A DNA stretch of 64,000 nucleotides from Thermothielavioides terrestris NRRL 8126 (Eukaryota > Ascomycota > Sordariomycetes > Sordariales > Chaetomiaceae): contig NC_016459.1 in assembly GCF_000226115.1 (NCBI RefSeq), positions 2,341,501-2,405,500 on the forward strand, in the 5' to 3' direction. Within the stretch, counting starts at the first letter, position 1. Each line of letters opens with the position of its first letter. The notes under the pieces are model-generated. The model did not search any database, had not been told where the DNA came from, and worked only from the letters and a program-made list of their open reading frames with translations. This document shows, piece after piece, positions 22,896 to 34,469 of the stretch. Position numbers and translations under genes: made by a program.

Positions 22896-23848
22896 GTTTG
22901 CCTCCGAGTCTGCAACAATCTAGAGCCGCCACGTGCGAGACGGGGGCGGTCAGGAGGCCGGTCTGCTGATTCCGATGGTGACGGACGGACAGTGACGGAC
23001 ACATGGGACACATGTGCGCCCGGCGCTTGGTGTGGTGCTGTCTGTTTCAGGCCCCTAAGAAAGGTAAACCTCGGCTCAAGCAGGGTGGGGCACTTTCCTG
23101 TCGAGGTTTCCGAACACTGTCCATGGAACCCGGTTAATCTTCTCCGCACGAACCAAGGCGTACACTCAGCAATGGCACATTCAGCATACAGACGCCAGTT
23201 CACCATAACGAGGCCTTGACAACACTCTGTTGACCAGGACAAAGCGCAAGATCGCTCGACCTGGCTGGGCGAATCGACTCGTACATGGAAATAATTACAT
23301 GCGATTTGTTGGTGCTTTTCTCGGCTCCTGCAGCACCTCGCTCTTCCGTACCCTATAGTTCTCCCCGTTATGATTCATAGCAAGGCGAGCCACAAACCAC
23401 ATGCAAAGAGGCAATAAGAACAGCAGCTCCAGGATTGAGGGACCGCACGCGTTGAGGGCCGTACCGAGAAACATTGTCCTTGACTGGCTTTGCTCGTTCA
23501 TACTTCGGGCAGGTTCGCAGTTCTCGCACGAGACTGAGGGTATCATAACACGCGACTCGGACAAAGTCATCAAAACCCTTGGCAACGCGCTCATGAAGCA
23601 TGTCGTCTGCGGCTCGGGAGACGAGGCGCGGCTGGCCATCGTGCCCGCTCACATAAGCGGCGGTCTTCAGGGTCGCGTGGCCTGGCTAACACCAAGAGCG
23701 CTGATTGGCTTGTGAGCTGTTAATGGATTGTTTTCAGAGCCTCTCTTTTTTATAGCGCGCAGCCCCCTTGAAGAGACATTGAAGGACGCGTCGCTCCTTC
23801 GTCCATGGCATCATCATCCATAGGCAATACTGCGCTTCATGCTTCGCT
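22896..23848. other. Divergent promoter region between hydrolase and kinase genes
   Basis: About 950 bp. Open frames at 23,368-23,652 (-) and 23,401-23,715 (+) overlap each other on opposite strands. Neither shows a domain or splice support, so neither is called. A TTTTTTATAG word at about 23,747 lies about 100 bases upstream of the kinase start. Confidence 0.5.
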
Positions 23849-25198
23849 ATGGCGTTCTCCGCAATAACACGATCTGCGGGTCTCCGTTCACGTCCTTCCC
23901 TCAATCATCGGTTTCTCCCTCTCTCCTTTCTATGTACCAACCCCCGTCCTCAGCCACGTTCTTTTCCTCGCATTCCAACTACCAGCATGTCTTCGACCGC
24001 AGCTCGCCATTCAACGGCGACCAGCCAGCAGCCTCTCGCTATAGGAACACAGATCACGTCACCCTCTGGGAAGTCCTACAAAATTGATGAGATCATTTAC
24101 CAGAGGTCGAGGGGAAGCATGCTATGCTGCTTGTACCGTGCAAGGTAGGTTCCGAGGTCCTTCCTGATCGAGTGTAAGATGGTATATGGCTCGGTCTGAT
24201 TTTTCTCCTTTGCGTCAGCCACGAGGGTAAGCAGTATGTACTCAAGGACATTCTGCCGGGTGACTTCCAGTACATCCTGGAGCTACAGAAGCTCGTCGAC
24301 TGCTCAGCCCACGTCCGAACGCTTGTTGACAGCATTCCCGATCGCCACATGTTTGTATACCCTTTCCTCGACACGAACCTACAGCTGGTCGAGACAACGG
24401 CAATTCCCCCCTCTGTCAAAAAGAACATATTGAGGGATGCGCTCGCCGGCTTGGCCGACCTTCACGACAAGGGCATCTATCATACAGGTCGGTCGTCCTC
24501 TTGTGTTGCCGTCAAATCTTGACCGCTAACCATCCTCGACAGATATTAAACCAGCCAACATCATGATGAACTCATTCAAACAGAGCGATGGCACCATTGC
24601 GTTCAAAAATGTGCAGATCACGGATCTGGAGGACGCCGTGGTGCTTCCTCCCGACTCTCAGGGCCTCGGCAAGCGCCTCTCGGGAAACCAGTTCTGGAGG
24701 AGCCCCGAAGCATGGGCGAGAGCAGCACAACATACCCCCGCCGACATCTTCTCTTTCGGCATCGTGGTAAGTTTCCCAATCCCTCTTTCCCCTACCCCAA
24801 GTCTTGACCACTACGAAAGATACTGATGTGTTTCCCTGCCTCGGTCCCAGGCTATATACGTCTGGCTGAACAGAATGGTGTTCTACTCCGACGAGGCAAA
24901 CCAAGCCGCGGACCCGTCCGATATGATCCTCAGGCTGCACGTTTCTCATTTCGTCAACGACATCGACGACTTCGACGGCTTCGTCGAGTACCACGGAGGA
25001 GAGGAAGCTCCGTTCGTCCAGCGGTTCATCGGACTCCTCGATTCGTTCAACGGCGAGGACAAGAAACGAAGGCCCTTCAGCCGGTGGTATCCGGTGGACC
25101 CGCAGTTCAAGGACCTCGTTTGCAAGATGACCTGCCTCGATCCGCTGCGGCGGATCACTGCCCGGGAGGCATTGCAGCACCCTTGGTTCAGTGAGTAA
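23849..25198 (+). CDS. Divergent protein-kinase-like protein
   Basis: Four exons: 23,849-24,144, 24,219-24,487, 24,543-24,766 and 24,851-25,198, with introns of 74, 55 and 84 bp, giving 378 residues. The kinase fold is recognisable: a Y-V-L-K strand (Lys108, candidate VAIK lysine), a catalytic loop H-T-D-I-K-P-A-N (Asp189, Asn194), I-T-D-L-E-D in place of DFG (Asp216 kept, Gly replaced by Glu), W-R-S-P-E-A-W as the APE block, a D-I-F-S-F-G-I helix and a closing L-D-P-L-R-R-I-T-A-R-E-A-L-x-H-P-W. The glycine-rich loop is absent. The first ~47 residues, before the internal MSSTAAR, are rich in Arg, Ser and Pro with no acidic residue, like a mitochondrial presequence. Starting at the internal Met at about residue 47 is the alternative. 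Substrate and pathway are unknown. Confidence 0.85.
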
Positions 25199-25874
25199 GG
25201 TGTCGTAGGGCAGAGGGCGCGCACGCCGTCGGTGGGCGGCAGGGCATGCCGGGTCTCCGTGTCTGGGCTTCCAGGGGAAGTGGGAAGTTAGCAGCGAGTT
25301 GGCCTGCGGACTCGGGCTGGGGATCTATGTGACAGCCTGCCTGTATCGGTATAGACGAGGGGTTGGGCTGGCCGAGGAGAGTAAACCGGTGCCTGAGAGC
25401 CTGCTAGGGCTTTGGGTATCAATTAGCGCCCTATGACAGGCATGCTCTATCTGAGAACCGACCTCTCTCGGGCTGAGCGTGTCTCGTTGTTTGGGCAGGT
25501 TTCCGGCACCCCCGGACCGGAGCCCCACGAAGGGGGCACCCCGACATCCCGTCATCATGCATCACCCCTAGGTGGAAATATATGTCTGCGACGCATGGAG
25601 CCGGGTCTGACGGGCCGACGACATCACAGACACCCGCCGATGTACGCGAATTAGATATATTCCACAGCATTTATCGTACGAGAGCCGTAGTCTGTTCTGA
25701 CAAACAAACCGACGAATAATTTAGCAAGAATCATTATGAGTTGGGCGACCAGGAAAGGAATCTAGTACTAGTCAATAGTAAACCGCCGATTCCACGGCCC
25801 TATCCGCAGACATTAATTGGTATCTAAAGCCACCCAGTGGCGTCATCCAAAATGTACACCGGGACCTCGTACGG
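25199..25874. other. Convergent 3' region between kinase and rhodopsin-domain genes
   Basis: No gene is seen. If the last intron of the rhodopsin-domain gene is not spliced, its frame would continue to a stop at 25,772 inside this stretch. Confidence 0.5.
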
Positions 25875-27275
25875 CTACCGATCGTTGTTGAATCTCTGAT
25901 GGTACCTAGTCGGAGACGGACGCGGCGCTTGGCTGTACGAGACAGTCTGCAAAGGGGTGAAGCCGACACGTAGACTGTTAGCCCAGTCTGCCACGTACCA
26001 GGGAAGGAGTTAGAAACGGGCCGGACGAGGCGCAAAAACAAACTGACCACGTCGCGCTGCACGAGGATCTCCTCCTGGGATTCGCTCGCCTCCGAGTTTG
26101 ACATGTTGGCCGCCTTTAGGTTGTGGCTGTCCCTGCGTAGGGAACCCAAGGCGACGCTATTCGTGGGCGTGCCCAAGGTCGAGTTCTTTTGCATGGTGGC
26201 GCTGGTGATCCGGGTTGTGGCCGCGGACGATCCCCCCGCGTGGCCGGACCGGTTGGCGGACGAGCGCGCGTTGGTGGTGATGAGCACCTTGAGAGCGGGC
26301 AGCGTACCGACGAAGACGGCTAATATCAAGCAGGGGCCATTAGTGGTGCGAGCAGATAGACGAGACCGGGTGGAAAGAAGGGAACGAACATATCGACGCC
26401 GCGAGCGTGGACCAAACCATCAGCAGCGTCAGGTTGACGAAGCCCTGCTGGGCCAGGCTCTGGTTGGCGCGGATGATGGAGAAAACAATCATGACGAAGC
26501 CGAGGCTGAAGACGCACACGAGGCCGGCCTTTTGCTTGAACGACACCTTGATATTGTAGATGAGACGCAGCGGCATGGCCATGACTGCGGGGCGTCAGCA
26601 GGCCGACATTGAGCCGACAAGTGCGAGAGCCTGGGTCGGGGTCTTACTGCAGAGATCCGTCACGACATCGCTGGCGGTGCTGAAGTATACACTAAAGTTG
26701 CTCGACCACACGTGCTGGGGCCCGGCGCACTGGGCGAAGCGGAAGAAGTTACGGACGTCGGGCCCGCACGACAGCGAGAGCGTGACAATGCAGCCGCCGT
26801 AGACGAGAAAGGTGAAGACGGCGAGCACGAACCAGACGCGGCGGTACCACTTGAGGTCGCGGAACAGGCGAAAGTACAGGGCCAGGAAAGAGGCCTTGAC
26901 TGACCAAAGCACAGTCCAGAAGAGGATGACAATGGGGAACTGGAAGCGCAGGTAATTCTCGGTCTCGGCGATGATGGTCTCGGCCGAGGTTAGCGGCACA
27001 GCGCCCGAGAGGATGCCGGTTATGTAGTACAGGCTGGGCAGCTGGACAGTCTCGAGAACGCAGAGGGTGATCAGGGAGGCGAGGGCGAAGAAGATGAAGC
27101 AGTCGTCGGCGGGTGGCGTCCGGCTGCCCGAGGGCGAGCGGAGACGGATAATAGTGCGGACGGCGACGAGAAGGAAGGCGGCCGAGCAGCAGGTCCAGAT
27201 GAGGATGAGCAGCGACCGGCGCGGGAGGGTGCCGGCGTTGTCGGCGGCGTCACGGTCAGAGTCGGAGGAAGCCAT
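25875..27275 (-). CDS. PTH11-like / rhodopsin-domain integral membrane protein
   Basis: Four exons: 26,648-27,275, 26,390-26,584, 26,048-26,319 and 25,875-25,946, with introns of 63, 70 and 101 bp, giving 388 residues. Seven hydrophobic segments are visible. A first helix after a short N-terminus (L-I-L-I-W-T-C-C) is followed by the A-D-D-C-F-I-F-F motif of the fungal rhodopsin-like (SAT4/PTH11-type) family, then the conserved S-L-Y-Y-I and K-A-S-F-L-A-L-Y-F-R-L blocks. A C-terminal cytoplasmic tail ends with V-Q-R-D-V-T-V-S-Y-S. The second donor (GTTCGT) is weak but keeps the frame S-I-S-V-F-V-G-T-L-P. Members are thought to act as surface receptors or transporters; no ligand is known here. 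Without the last splice the tail would run on to 25,772. Confidence 0.85.
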
Positions 27276-29113
27276 CGCGTCAGACCATGACCGTGATCAC
27301 TCGGCGGCGGCGGGCAGGAGGCGCAAGCTCCAACTCACGGGCTTAGCTTGGGTCCGTCATCAACGAGAGGAGGGGCGAGAGAGACCAGGACCCGGGGGAA
27401 GGCGAGGGAGGATGGATGCCATGCACAGTTATAGCGAGACGGATACCGATCCCCGCAGACATCGAATCCCCGCGTTCGTCGACCAGAAAGGCCTGCGACC
27501 GCGGGATGACCTCCGTATCTGGTGGATATCGCCTCATGGCATAAAGTTTGTTTGGAGCGTTTGCCGAGGGTTAATTCCCACAGTTACAGTGGGATGCGTG
27601 CCGAGCGCAGGCCTCCCGGGCCAACCGCAGTGCACGCCACGCGTGCCGCAGGACGGCCCGTCGACCGTCACACGTCCTGGTGTATGCCATAGGCCGAGGC
27701 GATGTCCAATATTCAGGCATCACACATTGCGCCTTGGCTGCGTCCGCATCTTACTGGATGTGGTGCGCAGACCCGTCAGGGCCGTGAACTGATCAATGCA
27801 GGGGTATCTGTGGCCGTCGGTCGAGGTCAGTGGTCGACGCCCCTATCTCGCAGACCTGAACCCCCCGCGACCAGGAGCAGTGCGCACTTTTATTGGCTCG
27901 TCCGGCGACCTCGCCGTGTGGCAACTTAAGCGCCCCCAGCGGCCAGGGGAGCCGACGGGAGTTGTGCCCTCAAGGGGCAGGATCCCTCCACAGTTGTGAA
28001 GGCAGCAATGTCTCGGCCGCTCTTTCCCTTTCTTTCTCATATACCTAACTATCAGCTTGACCACCTCCTGAGAACCCGTCTGGTGTCAGTTGAGTTGGGT
28101 TTGCCCCGACCTGTCTGTCACGTGCGGGGCTGGGCCGCCGCTTGTGAGTGTTCACGCCAATGCTCGGGGATTGGCCGGCCTTAACTCACTCACCCCCGCC
28201 CACTCTTGGGAGTTTCGCCCGCTTTCGCTTTCGTTTTGGCCATCGGGCCCCAACAAGACTCTCTCAGCCACTCATCCGCCACAGTCCCTCCCTCATTCTC
28301 ATTCTTACTGGCAAAACGCCACACGCTGTCGCTTCGCAGGGCATCGACACACAACGCCATCCAGCGCACAGGGCCGGGCATCAATGGCCCCCTCCGCGAC
28401 CTCAATGGCCTCGTGTGCGCGATGCCGCTGTCTGGCCCGACGCCCTGTCTTGCCAATTGCCATGATGCCATGATGTCAGCTCCTGCACCCTTGCTCCCCC
28501 AACACCCCCGGCCATTTTGGTTCGCTGACAAGGCCCCGTTCGAAAGGCCCCGGCAGCCAATATCCACGAACACGTCACCCGGGCGCTGGGCCATGCGAGT
28601 TTTGCATGCCCGCTGCCTTGGACTTCGCTGCAATGTGTGTTGGCAAGCGAATACCGTCCCGACACATCGGTACTCCGGCGCCCTTATGTGTGTTGCTCGT
28701 TCGGTACTTGCGCGTGCAATGAGCTGCATCGTCACGCCCGATCATCTGGGGTCGACGGCCTCGGGCCCTCCGGCACCGTCTCAGATTGGATTAGTGCGAG
28801 CCGCTTCCCTGGACACAAACCGCGTCAAGAGCCCGGTTCCGGGGGAGAATTTTCGCGAACTTGGTCCTATCGGGCATGGTTGCGCCGCTCGCCATGTTGA
28901 CCGCCACGTTGCCGAGCCGACGTGATGGGTCGGGTCCGAGGACCTGACGGCAGGAAAAAAAAGTTCGATAGTCGACCTTATGGCTGCGCTCGGTGTGGAG
29001 ATGTGGCTGGTTCTGGGGATGATCGTCCGTTGCTTAAGACGCCAGCCTTTCCCTGGCCCATTCTGTCCGTTCTGGTTGGGAAAAACAATGACTGCGAGAT
29101 TTGAGACACCACA
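27276..29113. other. Long intergenic region, no gene seen
   Basis: Divergent promoter region of about 1.8 kb between the rhodopsin-domain gene and the secreted-protein gene. Open frames such as 28,206-28,925 (+) and 28,190-28,735 (-) overlap each other on opposite strands and lack motifs. Composition is GC-rich and not RIP-like. Confidence 0.5.
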
Positions 29114-30153
29114 ATGCTTCGACGATCCAAGTTCAACCTCACATCGCTCGCCGCCAGAACCTGGGCTCTGGTCTTGGCATTGGCGCTCTTTCTGCTCGCC
29201 CCGCAAGCACACGCCCTCCCAACGCAAACAGCATGGCCGCCACACTCCAAGAGCGTGCGCCCGCAGCGCCCCTGCTTTGCGCAGCGCAACTTCAACACCA
29301 TTTCGCGCATCTACAATCTGACCGTGTACCCCAACAATGTGCCCATCATCCAGGCCGGCGGCGCCGCCGTGCCCCGCGGGCTCTTCAGCCAGGACGTGGT
29401 GGGGCGCGTCGATCCCGTCGGCAATTTCACCAGCTTTGAGGACTCGATCGAGTACTTTTTCGCCCTCGCCCCGTTGCCGACGGGCAACGCCGCCGAGGCC
29501 GCCATCACAGGCTACCAGATCACCGAATTCAGCTCGCAGTGCCGCGACGTCGCCTCCTCGGTCGTCTACCTGTACTGCAGCGTGTGGAACCCGGGCCAGG
29601 CCGACCACCTGAAACCGCTGCCGCCACTGAAGCAGGTGGCCTTCTGGCGCTTCGACAAGCACGGCGCCGTGCTCTACTACGACGCCTGGATTCCCAATTT
29701 GAACAGCTGGGTCCAGACGACCACGGCGGCGTACGTCGGGGACGCCGCCTACCAGGCCGCGAGCATCGAGCAGATCTGCGGCGGCACGCAGGCGCGGTGC
29801 ACGGGCGCCAACACGCAATGGAACAGCACCGCGGAGTGCGTGGCGGCGCTGTCGGCGAAGCCGTACGGCACGTACGACGAGGCGTGGGGCGATAATATCG
29901 TCTGCCGCAGCATCCACCTGGTGCTCACCCAGGTCCGGCCCGATGTATGTCCTGCTTTCCCTGCTGTCTGGCGCTGCAGAACCAAGCAAGCTTGGAGAAA
30001 TGAGGCTAACCGCAGCTCTGAAAACAGGTCCATTGCCCGCATGTCGGCCCTACGGGCGGCGGCAAGTGCGTGGACATTGCGTACCCCGAGAACTACTTCT
30101 CCGACGAGGAGCTGTATGGACAGCCCGCGGGCGAGACGTTTATGTGTAAATGA
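29114..30153 (+). CDS. Secreted fungal protein of unknown function
   Basis: Two exons, 29,114-29,944 and 30,028-30,153, with an 83-bp intron (GTATGT...AACAG), giving 318 residues. The N-terminus has two Arg, then a strong hydrophobic stretch (about residues 18-33, LVLALALFLLAP) and an Ala-x-Ala cleavage-like site, so it is secreted or membrane-anchored. The body has several Cys (for example QCRDV, YLYCSVW, QICGG, RCTG, ECVAA, IVCRS) and a few N-x-S/T sites. The splice joins R-P-D to V-H-C-P-H-V-G-P-T-G-G-G-K-C-V-D, a striking Cys/His/Gly block near the C-terminus, followed by a Tyr/Glu-rich end and the tail M-C-K. I do not recognise a named domain. The Cys spacing suggests disulfide bonds. 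Confidence 0.8.
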
Positions 30154-31847
30154 GCAGGCGAGAAGCGACGCAGGCACGCGCACACGAGCCACGAGACATG
30201 AGCACCTCAATAATGTTTAGTTAGACGGGGAGGGAGGCTACTTTGCGTTTTGCCAACAGGCACATGAGATAGACCTTACGACGACACGACGACACGACTG
30301 TACTTGGCACGGCTGGGAGGCTTACTTCTTTAGGGGTACAATATCCGGAAAAGAATGTGCTATGGATGGCGGCGGATTGTTTTTGTCAGTCTTTACATTT
30401 GCTCACACACAGCCCGAGTCAGAATACACTCACTCTGCAGAAGCTGCAAACTTCTGTCAGGTTTTCTGAACTTTTCTTCGGACGTTTTCAAAAAGATCGA
30501 ACACAAAACTCGCAAGAAGAACGAAAATACGCCACGTAGCCCGAGTATGTGACCGCCGACGTCCTGCTAGCTTTCAGAACCGACCAACCCGTAATCCAGA
30601 ACCATTAGGTGATCATTGTTCCCCTGCTTGACACAACCACTTCGATATCGGCAACAATTAAACAAAATCACTGCCACACACACTGTTATTGCCTCCAGCA
30701 GCAGCCCGTCGGAAGACATAAGCTCTCCGAGGACACTGGGGCCCCCTGCCTGCCCATTGTATCCTGCCTACAGGAGTATAGGTCGAGCTCGGAGACTGGA
30801 ACTTCGCTCGAGGCGGACTACGTTGGTGGGGAGGGCAAATTCGCACTGGACTCAAGGAAAGAGAAGAAGAAAGAGAAAAAGAAAAACAAAAATCAAAGCG
30901 AATAATGAAACTTACACTTGGCTGGCCATAAATCGATGTTTCGTTGTTTTCGCTTTTGTTTAGAGGATGAGTGACGCTGTCCAGCTGGCCAAGGCAAGCA
31001 CACACGGATGGATAGGTGAACATTGAAGAAGCACACACGAATGAACATTGAACAAATGGATTTTCAGGGTCACCCAACCTGCTTGCACTCTGCTGGTCAT
31101 GATTCTGTCCACAGCATCTGCGTGCATAGGAAACAGACAAGCGTGCATGTAAACTGCTTGATGTGGATAGGTTTAACCAGCCATCAAATCACCGCAATCG
31201 CTTGCCTTCTCATATGTGTTTTCTCCCTGTTGTGATGTTTGGACCGGAGTCAAGCCCCTTGTCCAAACTGGTGAGTCAGTGAATCGCCAGACATGGCTCC
31301 AAGTTAAATACCCAAGTACAGGTTACCTCCTGAAGAGAGTATCGCTTCGTGCTGGACCAACAGATCATTGCTAGCTCAATCAGTGACTCTATAACACCAG
31401 AGCTCAAGTACCTTATGGATCTTTCTTGAACAGGCTTGCTCAATGACCACTGCTGCCAATGGCTGAGGCAAGAACGAGCAAGCCGACCAGCTGGCAGCAG
31501 GGAACGCATCTGGATCTTCGCGTTGACCTCCGTCCGATCTTGACGCGTTCCTTGACGCGACTTCCCATAACCGTGCTTGCGAAGTCAAGAGCGGTTGAAA
31601 AATTTGTAGATAGAACCCAAGCGACTTGATCTCGATTTTCTTTCCCTTCTCAGCGACCAGTGTCCTCTTGAGACTTCCATCCAGACAACAGCTTTCGTTC
31701 CCAAGCGCCTTCAAAGTCTTCATCTTCAGCGCTTCCAACGGTCTCTTCTCCAGCGGATTGTTCTCTCCCAGCTCCCTCGAAGCACACCTTCCCAACCTCA
31801 CCGACACCTCGGCCTCTGCCCGCACCGCATCAGACCGAAACAGCAAG
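30154..31847. other. Long intergenic region, no gene seen
   Basis: About 1.7 kb between two + strand genes. It contains a purine tract of AGAAGAAAGAGAAAAAG type near 30,860-30,890 and a pyrimidine-rich stretch just upstream of the next gene. An in-frame ATG at 31,626 precedes the next gene but the intervening sequence looks like 5' leader. Confidence 0.5.
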
Positions 31848-32847
31848 ATGTGCTTCACAATCAAGTACATCTGTCCCTGGTGCAGACAGCCCTCCGGCCA
31901 CAGCCAGACCGAGGCCTGCGCCCTCGGCGACGAGTGCGCCCTCGAGTACGAGTACTCGCGGCCGATGAAGGCCAGGCACTTCGAGGGGTGGCACTGCGCC
32001 ACGCCGGGCTGCGCGTACAGCCGCGACGGCCGGCAGCAGGAACGCGCCGACATCCTCGCCATCCTCGGCGCCATCAGAGAGGGCAGGGAACCCCGCCGCG
32101 GCGAGGGCAGCGAGGGTAAGTTACAACGATGGTCTTTTCAAGGCACCCGAAGATGCTATCGAATCTCTGCTGACGATCGATTGCGGACAGAGAGCGAGGC
32201 CGAGTCAAAAAGCGAGGCTGAGTCGGAGAGCGAGTCCGAGTCAGAAAGCGAGGACCCGGCCGGCCGCGAACCCGGCGAAGCCTAAGAAGACGGCCCGAAC
32301 CAGCGCGCCTGGCGGGACGTTGCCGGCCTCCCGGCCATCGACGACGAGACATCCGCGCACATCGACGACCTGCTGAGCCAGATCGACGACCAGGTCGCCG
32401 CCGCGCGGACGCCTCGCCAGTGGACTTGGATGTCGGCGGGACCAGACCCGATGGACGGGACTGGGTCGGTACTCTCTGCGCCTTGCGCGGGTTGCTCGTG
32501 CCCGTTGTCGCCCGAACTGTGAGCGACCTCTTCTCTGGCCGACTGGAGAGTATGCCTCTCGGATGTCTGAAGCTCGGACGGCCGCAGGGTGGTACGATCG
32601 CTATCATCCTCCTGGCTGCCCGCCGAGGACGAGCTCTTGTTGGTGCTGCGTCAGCTCAAGCTGACGTACCAACAAATCCACAGTGTATGTACATCCATAC
32701 CTGACGCTCCTGCCGTCCCGAACCCAGCTGGTGTCTTTGTGCTTGTCAGCCATCTAACCTCGATGCTATTGTCAGATCTTCCTGCCGCGCCATCCCGCCA
32801 ATGGCTGCGAGTCTCGCCGCTCCGCCCTCAAAAAGCAAGGACGTTGA
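31848..32847 (+). pseudogene. Cys/His-cluster plus Myb-like protein, copy 1, interrupted by one in-frame stop
   Basis: Exons 31,848-32,115, 32,191-32,518, 32,588-32,684 and 32,776-32,847 can be joined into a 255-codon frame that matches the 255-residue gene at 34,470 along its length. The first 56 codons align position for position with the downstream copy: Cys2, 9, 12, 24, 30, 50 and 55, and H-F-x-x-W at 44-48. A Ser/Glu-rich acidic linker follows. The C-terminal part has W-L-P-A-E-D-E-L-L-L-V-L and a basic end like a Myb/SANT helix set. A TAA at 32,283-32,285 breaks the frame; the codons after it remain sensible. It is most simply a CAA-to-TAA change. The alternative is a real 120-residue short protein that keeps only the Cys/His cluster. 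Compared with copy 2 it has one extra intron (32,519-32,587). Confidence 0.7.
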
Positions 32848-33133
32848 GAAAGACTGCGGTGGGTGAACGACTTTGTTCCGATTCGGGGGACACCACGGGA
32901 GAAGTGTTGGGATGAAGAGCGGGTCACAAGCTATATCGGAGGATATACGAATCCGGCGAACTCGAGCACATTTGTCAATCTACACGGCCACCTGGTCCAC
33001 TCCTTTTCCACTCCTTCACGTGGTTGTTGTCGACGAGTTCAAGTTGGGCCCTGGCATACGACATGTTCCGGCAGAAGGGAGCGGAAATTATCACTTATCA
33101 GTTGCGGAGAGAATGGAAAGGGAGACGTATACC

Positions 33134-33421
33134 ATCACGTCATTCAACAGGCGGGCACTTTTGAACATCCTCAAGGACAGCGGCTTTCCACAGAATACGC
33201 CCCAGATCCTGTACACCGACAGCCTCACCGCCCGTCTTGCGGTTCTGAACCCTCTGAACGTGGCCAGAATCCGCTGCATCGACATTCGATACAAATGGAT
33301 CATCGAACAGGTCAAACAGGACAAGTTTGCGGTGCAGCACATCAGAGGAATAGAGATGCCCGCGGATGGGCTTGACAAAGCCACCGGGCAGGGAACAACA
33401 CCACAGGTTTCGTGGTTCTGA
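33134..33421 (+). mobile_element. Ty1/Copia RNase H fragment
   Basis: A + strand frame ending at 33,421 resembles the C-terminal part of a Copia RNase H domain. It reads G-F-P-Q...I-L-Y-T-D-S, then R-C-I-D-I-R-Y-K-W-I (compare K-H-I-D-I-R-Y-H-F-V in the Copia element at 60,000), then H-I-R-G...A-D-G-L-D-K-A, the usual end. No start, integrase or reverse transcriptase is found beside it. Unlike the flanking repeats it is not AT-biased and has no internal stop. It lies between the two paralogous Cys/His plus Myb-like genes. It is an old fragment or a piece captured by a gene; the upstream part (32,880-33,130) is open but not recognisable. Confidence 0.7.
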
Positions 33422-34469
33422 TTGGCATGACTAAGATGGCCATCCCATGGATTTGAGAACAGGAAGATGGGAGATTGGTTTTGAGCCTGGAAAACGCAAA
33501 AAAGGCGTGTTTCGATGGATTTGCGTTTTGCCGCGCATTTGCCTGGTATGCCTGTTTTCCATCCTGTGCAGATATTGGATTCAAGACCGCAGATATTGGA
33601 TTCAACACCGCAGATACTGGGCTCCGGTCGGCTCTCCGCGCTCTTGCTTTCCCTCCCCACCCTGATCGAAGCACCGCCAGCAACGGTAGGTAGATGGCAG
33701 GCCGTATCTCGTTTAATGGCGATTTCGGGGGACAAACGAGCAACAAAAATAATGAGAGACTAGAAAGTGTCAAAAGGAAAGAAACGGTCGACATCGTTCG
33801 AGGCATCATGGTTTTCATCTGATCTGAACGGCCTTGGCCTAGAGCGGCCGGCTCCGCTGTCTGATGAGGTCAAGGTGTTAGGGATCTGGAACATCTGGAA
33901 CTTTTCGGAGCAAGCAGCCCGAGAAGCCAGGTTTTTCACCAGTTGTACGCCTTGGAGAGCCCCCAAAAGGCGGTTTGAAACTGGGGTTGACGTTTCGTCG
34001 CGGTTGCTCGGTGGGTTGCGAACAATGGAGACACAACGGAGGCAAGACATCGCCCGATTTGCGAAATTTCCCTCGCTTTCGACTGTTTGGCCTTGAGCCA
34101 ATGGCCAAAGCAGACAGCTCTTTACATTGTCATCGAAGAGAATAATGCCATTATCAACCGCTTCCCTGAAAGGAGAATACCTATTTCTGGACAAAGACTT
34201 GCGATGAGGTAGCTCAGGGGAAAACAAAGAAAGGGACATAGGTCCCTCATGGTTCGTCAGGTTCAGATTTCAGGTCAATTCCGGATCAGGAACACAAAGA
34301 TTGGTAAGGAGGACTCAAAAGGATGCTAGGTACGGACGCTTTTGGGCGCGTCTCATAAGATGTGACCGCGGAAGAAACGCGCAAGGGGAGCTTGAAAAAT
34401 CCAAACACAAGATCAAACACGTGCTATCTGAACTTCCTTCGGGAGAAACCAATCCCACGATCTGTACAG
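33422..34469. other. Region between the Copia fragment and copy 2 of the Myb-like pair
   Basis: Contains a 21-bp unit (GCAGATATTGGATTCAA plus four bases) repeated at 33,568 and 33,589 with a partial third copy at 33,610. Overlapping open frames at 33,760-34,239 (-) and 33,767-34,096 (+) have no motif or homology I can recognise. The stretch is less GC-rich than the genes around it. Confidence 0.5.

Noticed and set aside
23368..23715. Pair of ~100-codon frames on opposite strands
   Set aside because: Mutually exclusive, without motifs, located in the divergent promoter region.
28781..29989. 402-codon - strand frame
   Set aside because: Antisense to the secreted-protein gene, which has a signal peptide and a convincing splice junction.
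33760..34239. 159-codon - strand frame and 110-codon + strand frame
   Set aside because: They overlap on opposite strands with no domain, signal peptide or splice support.
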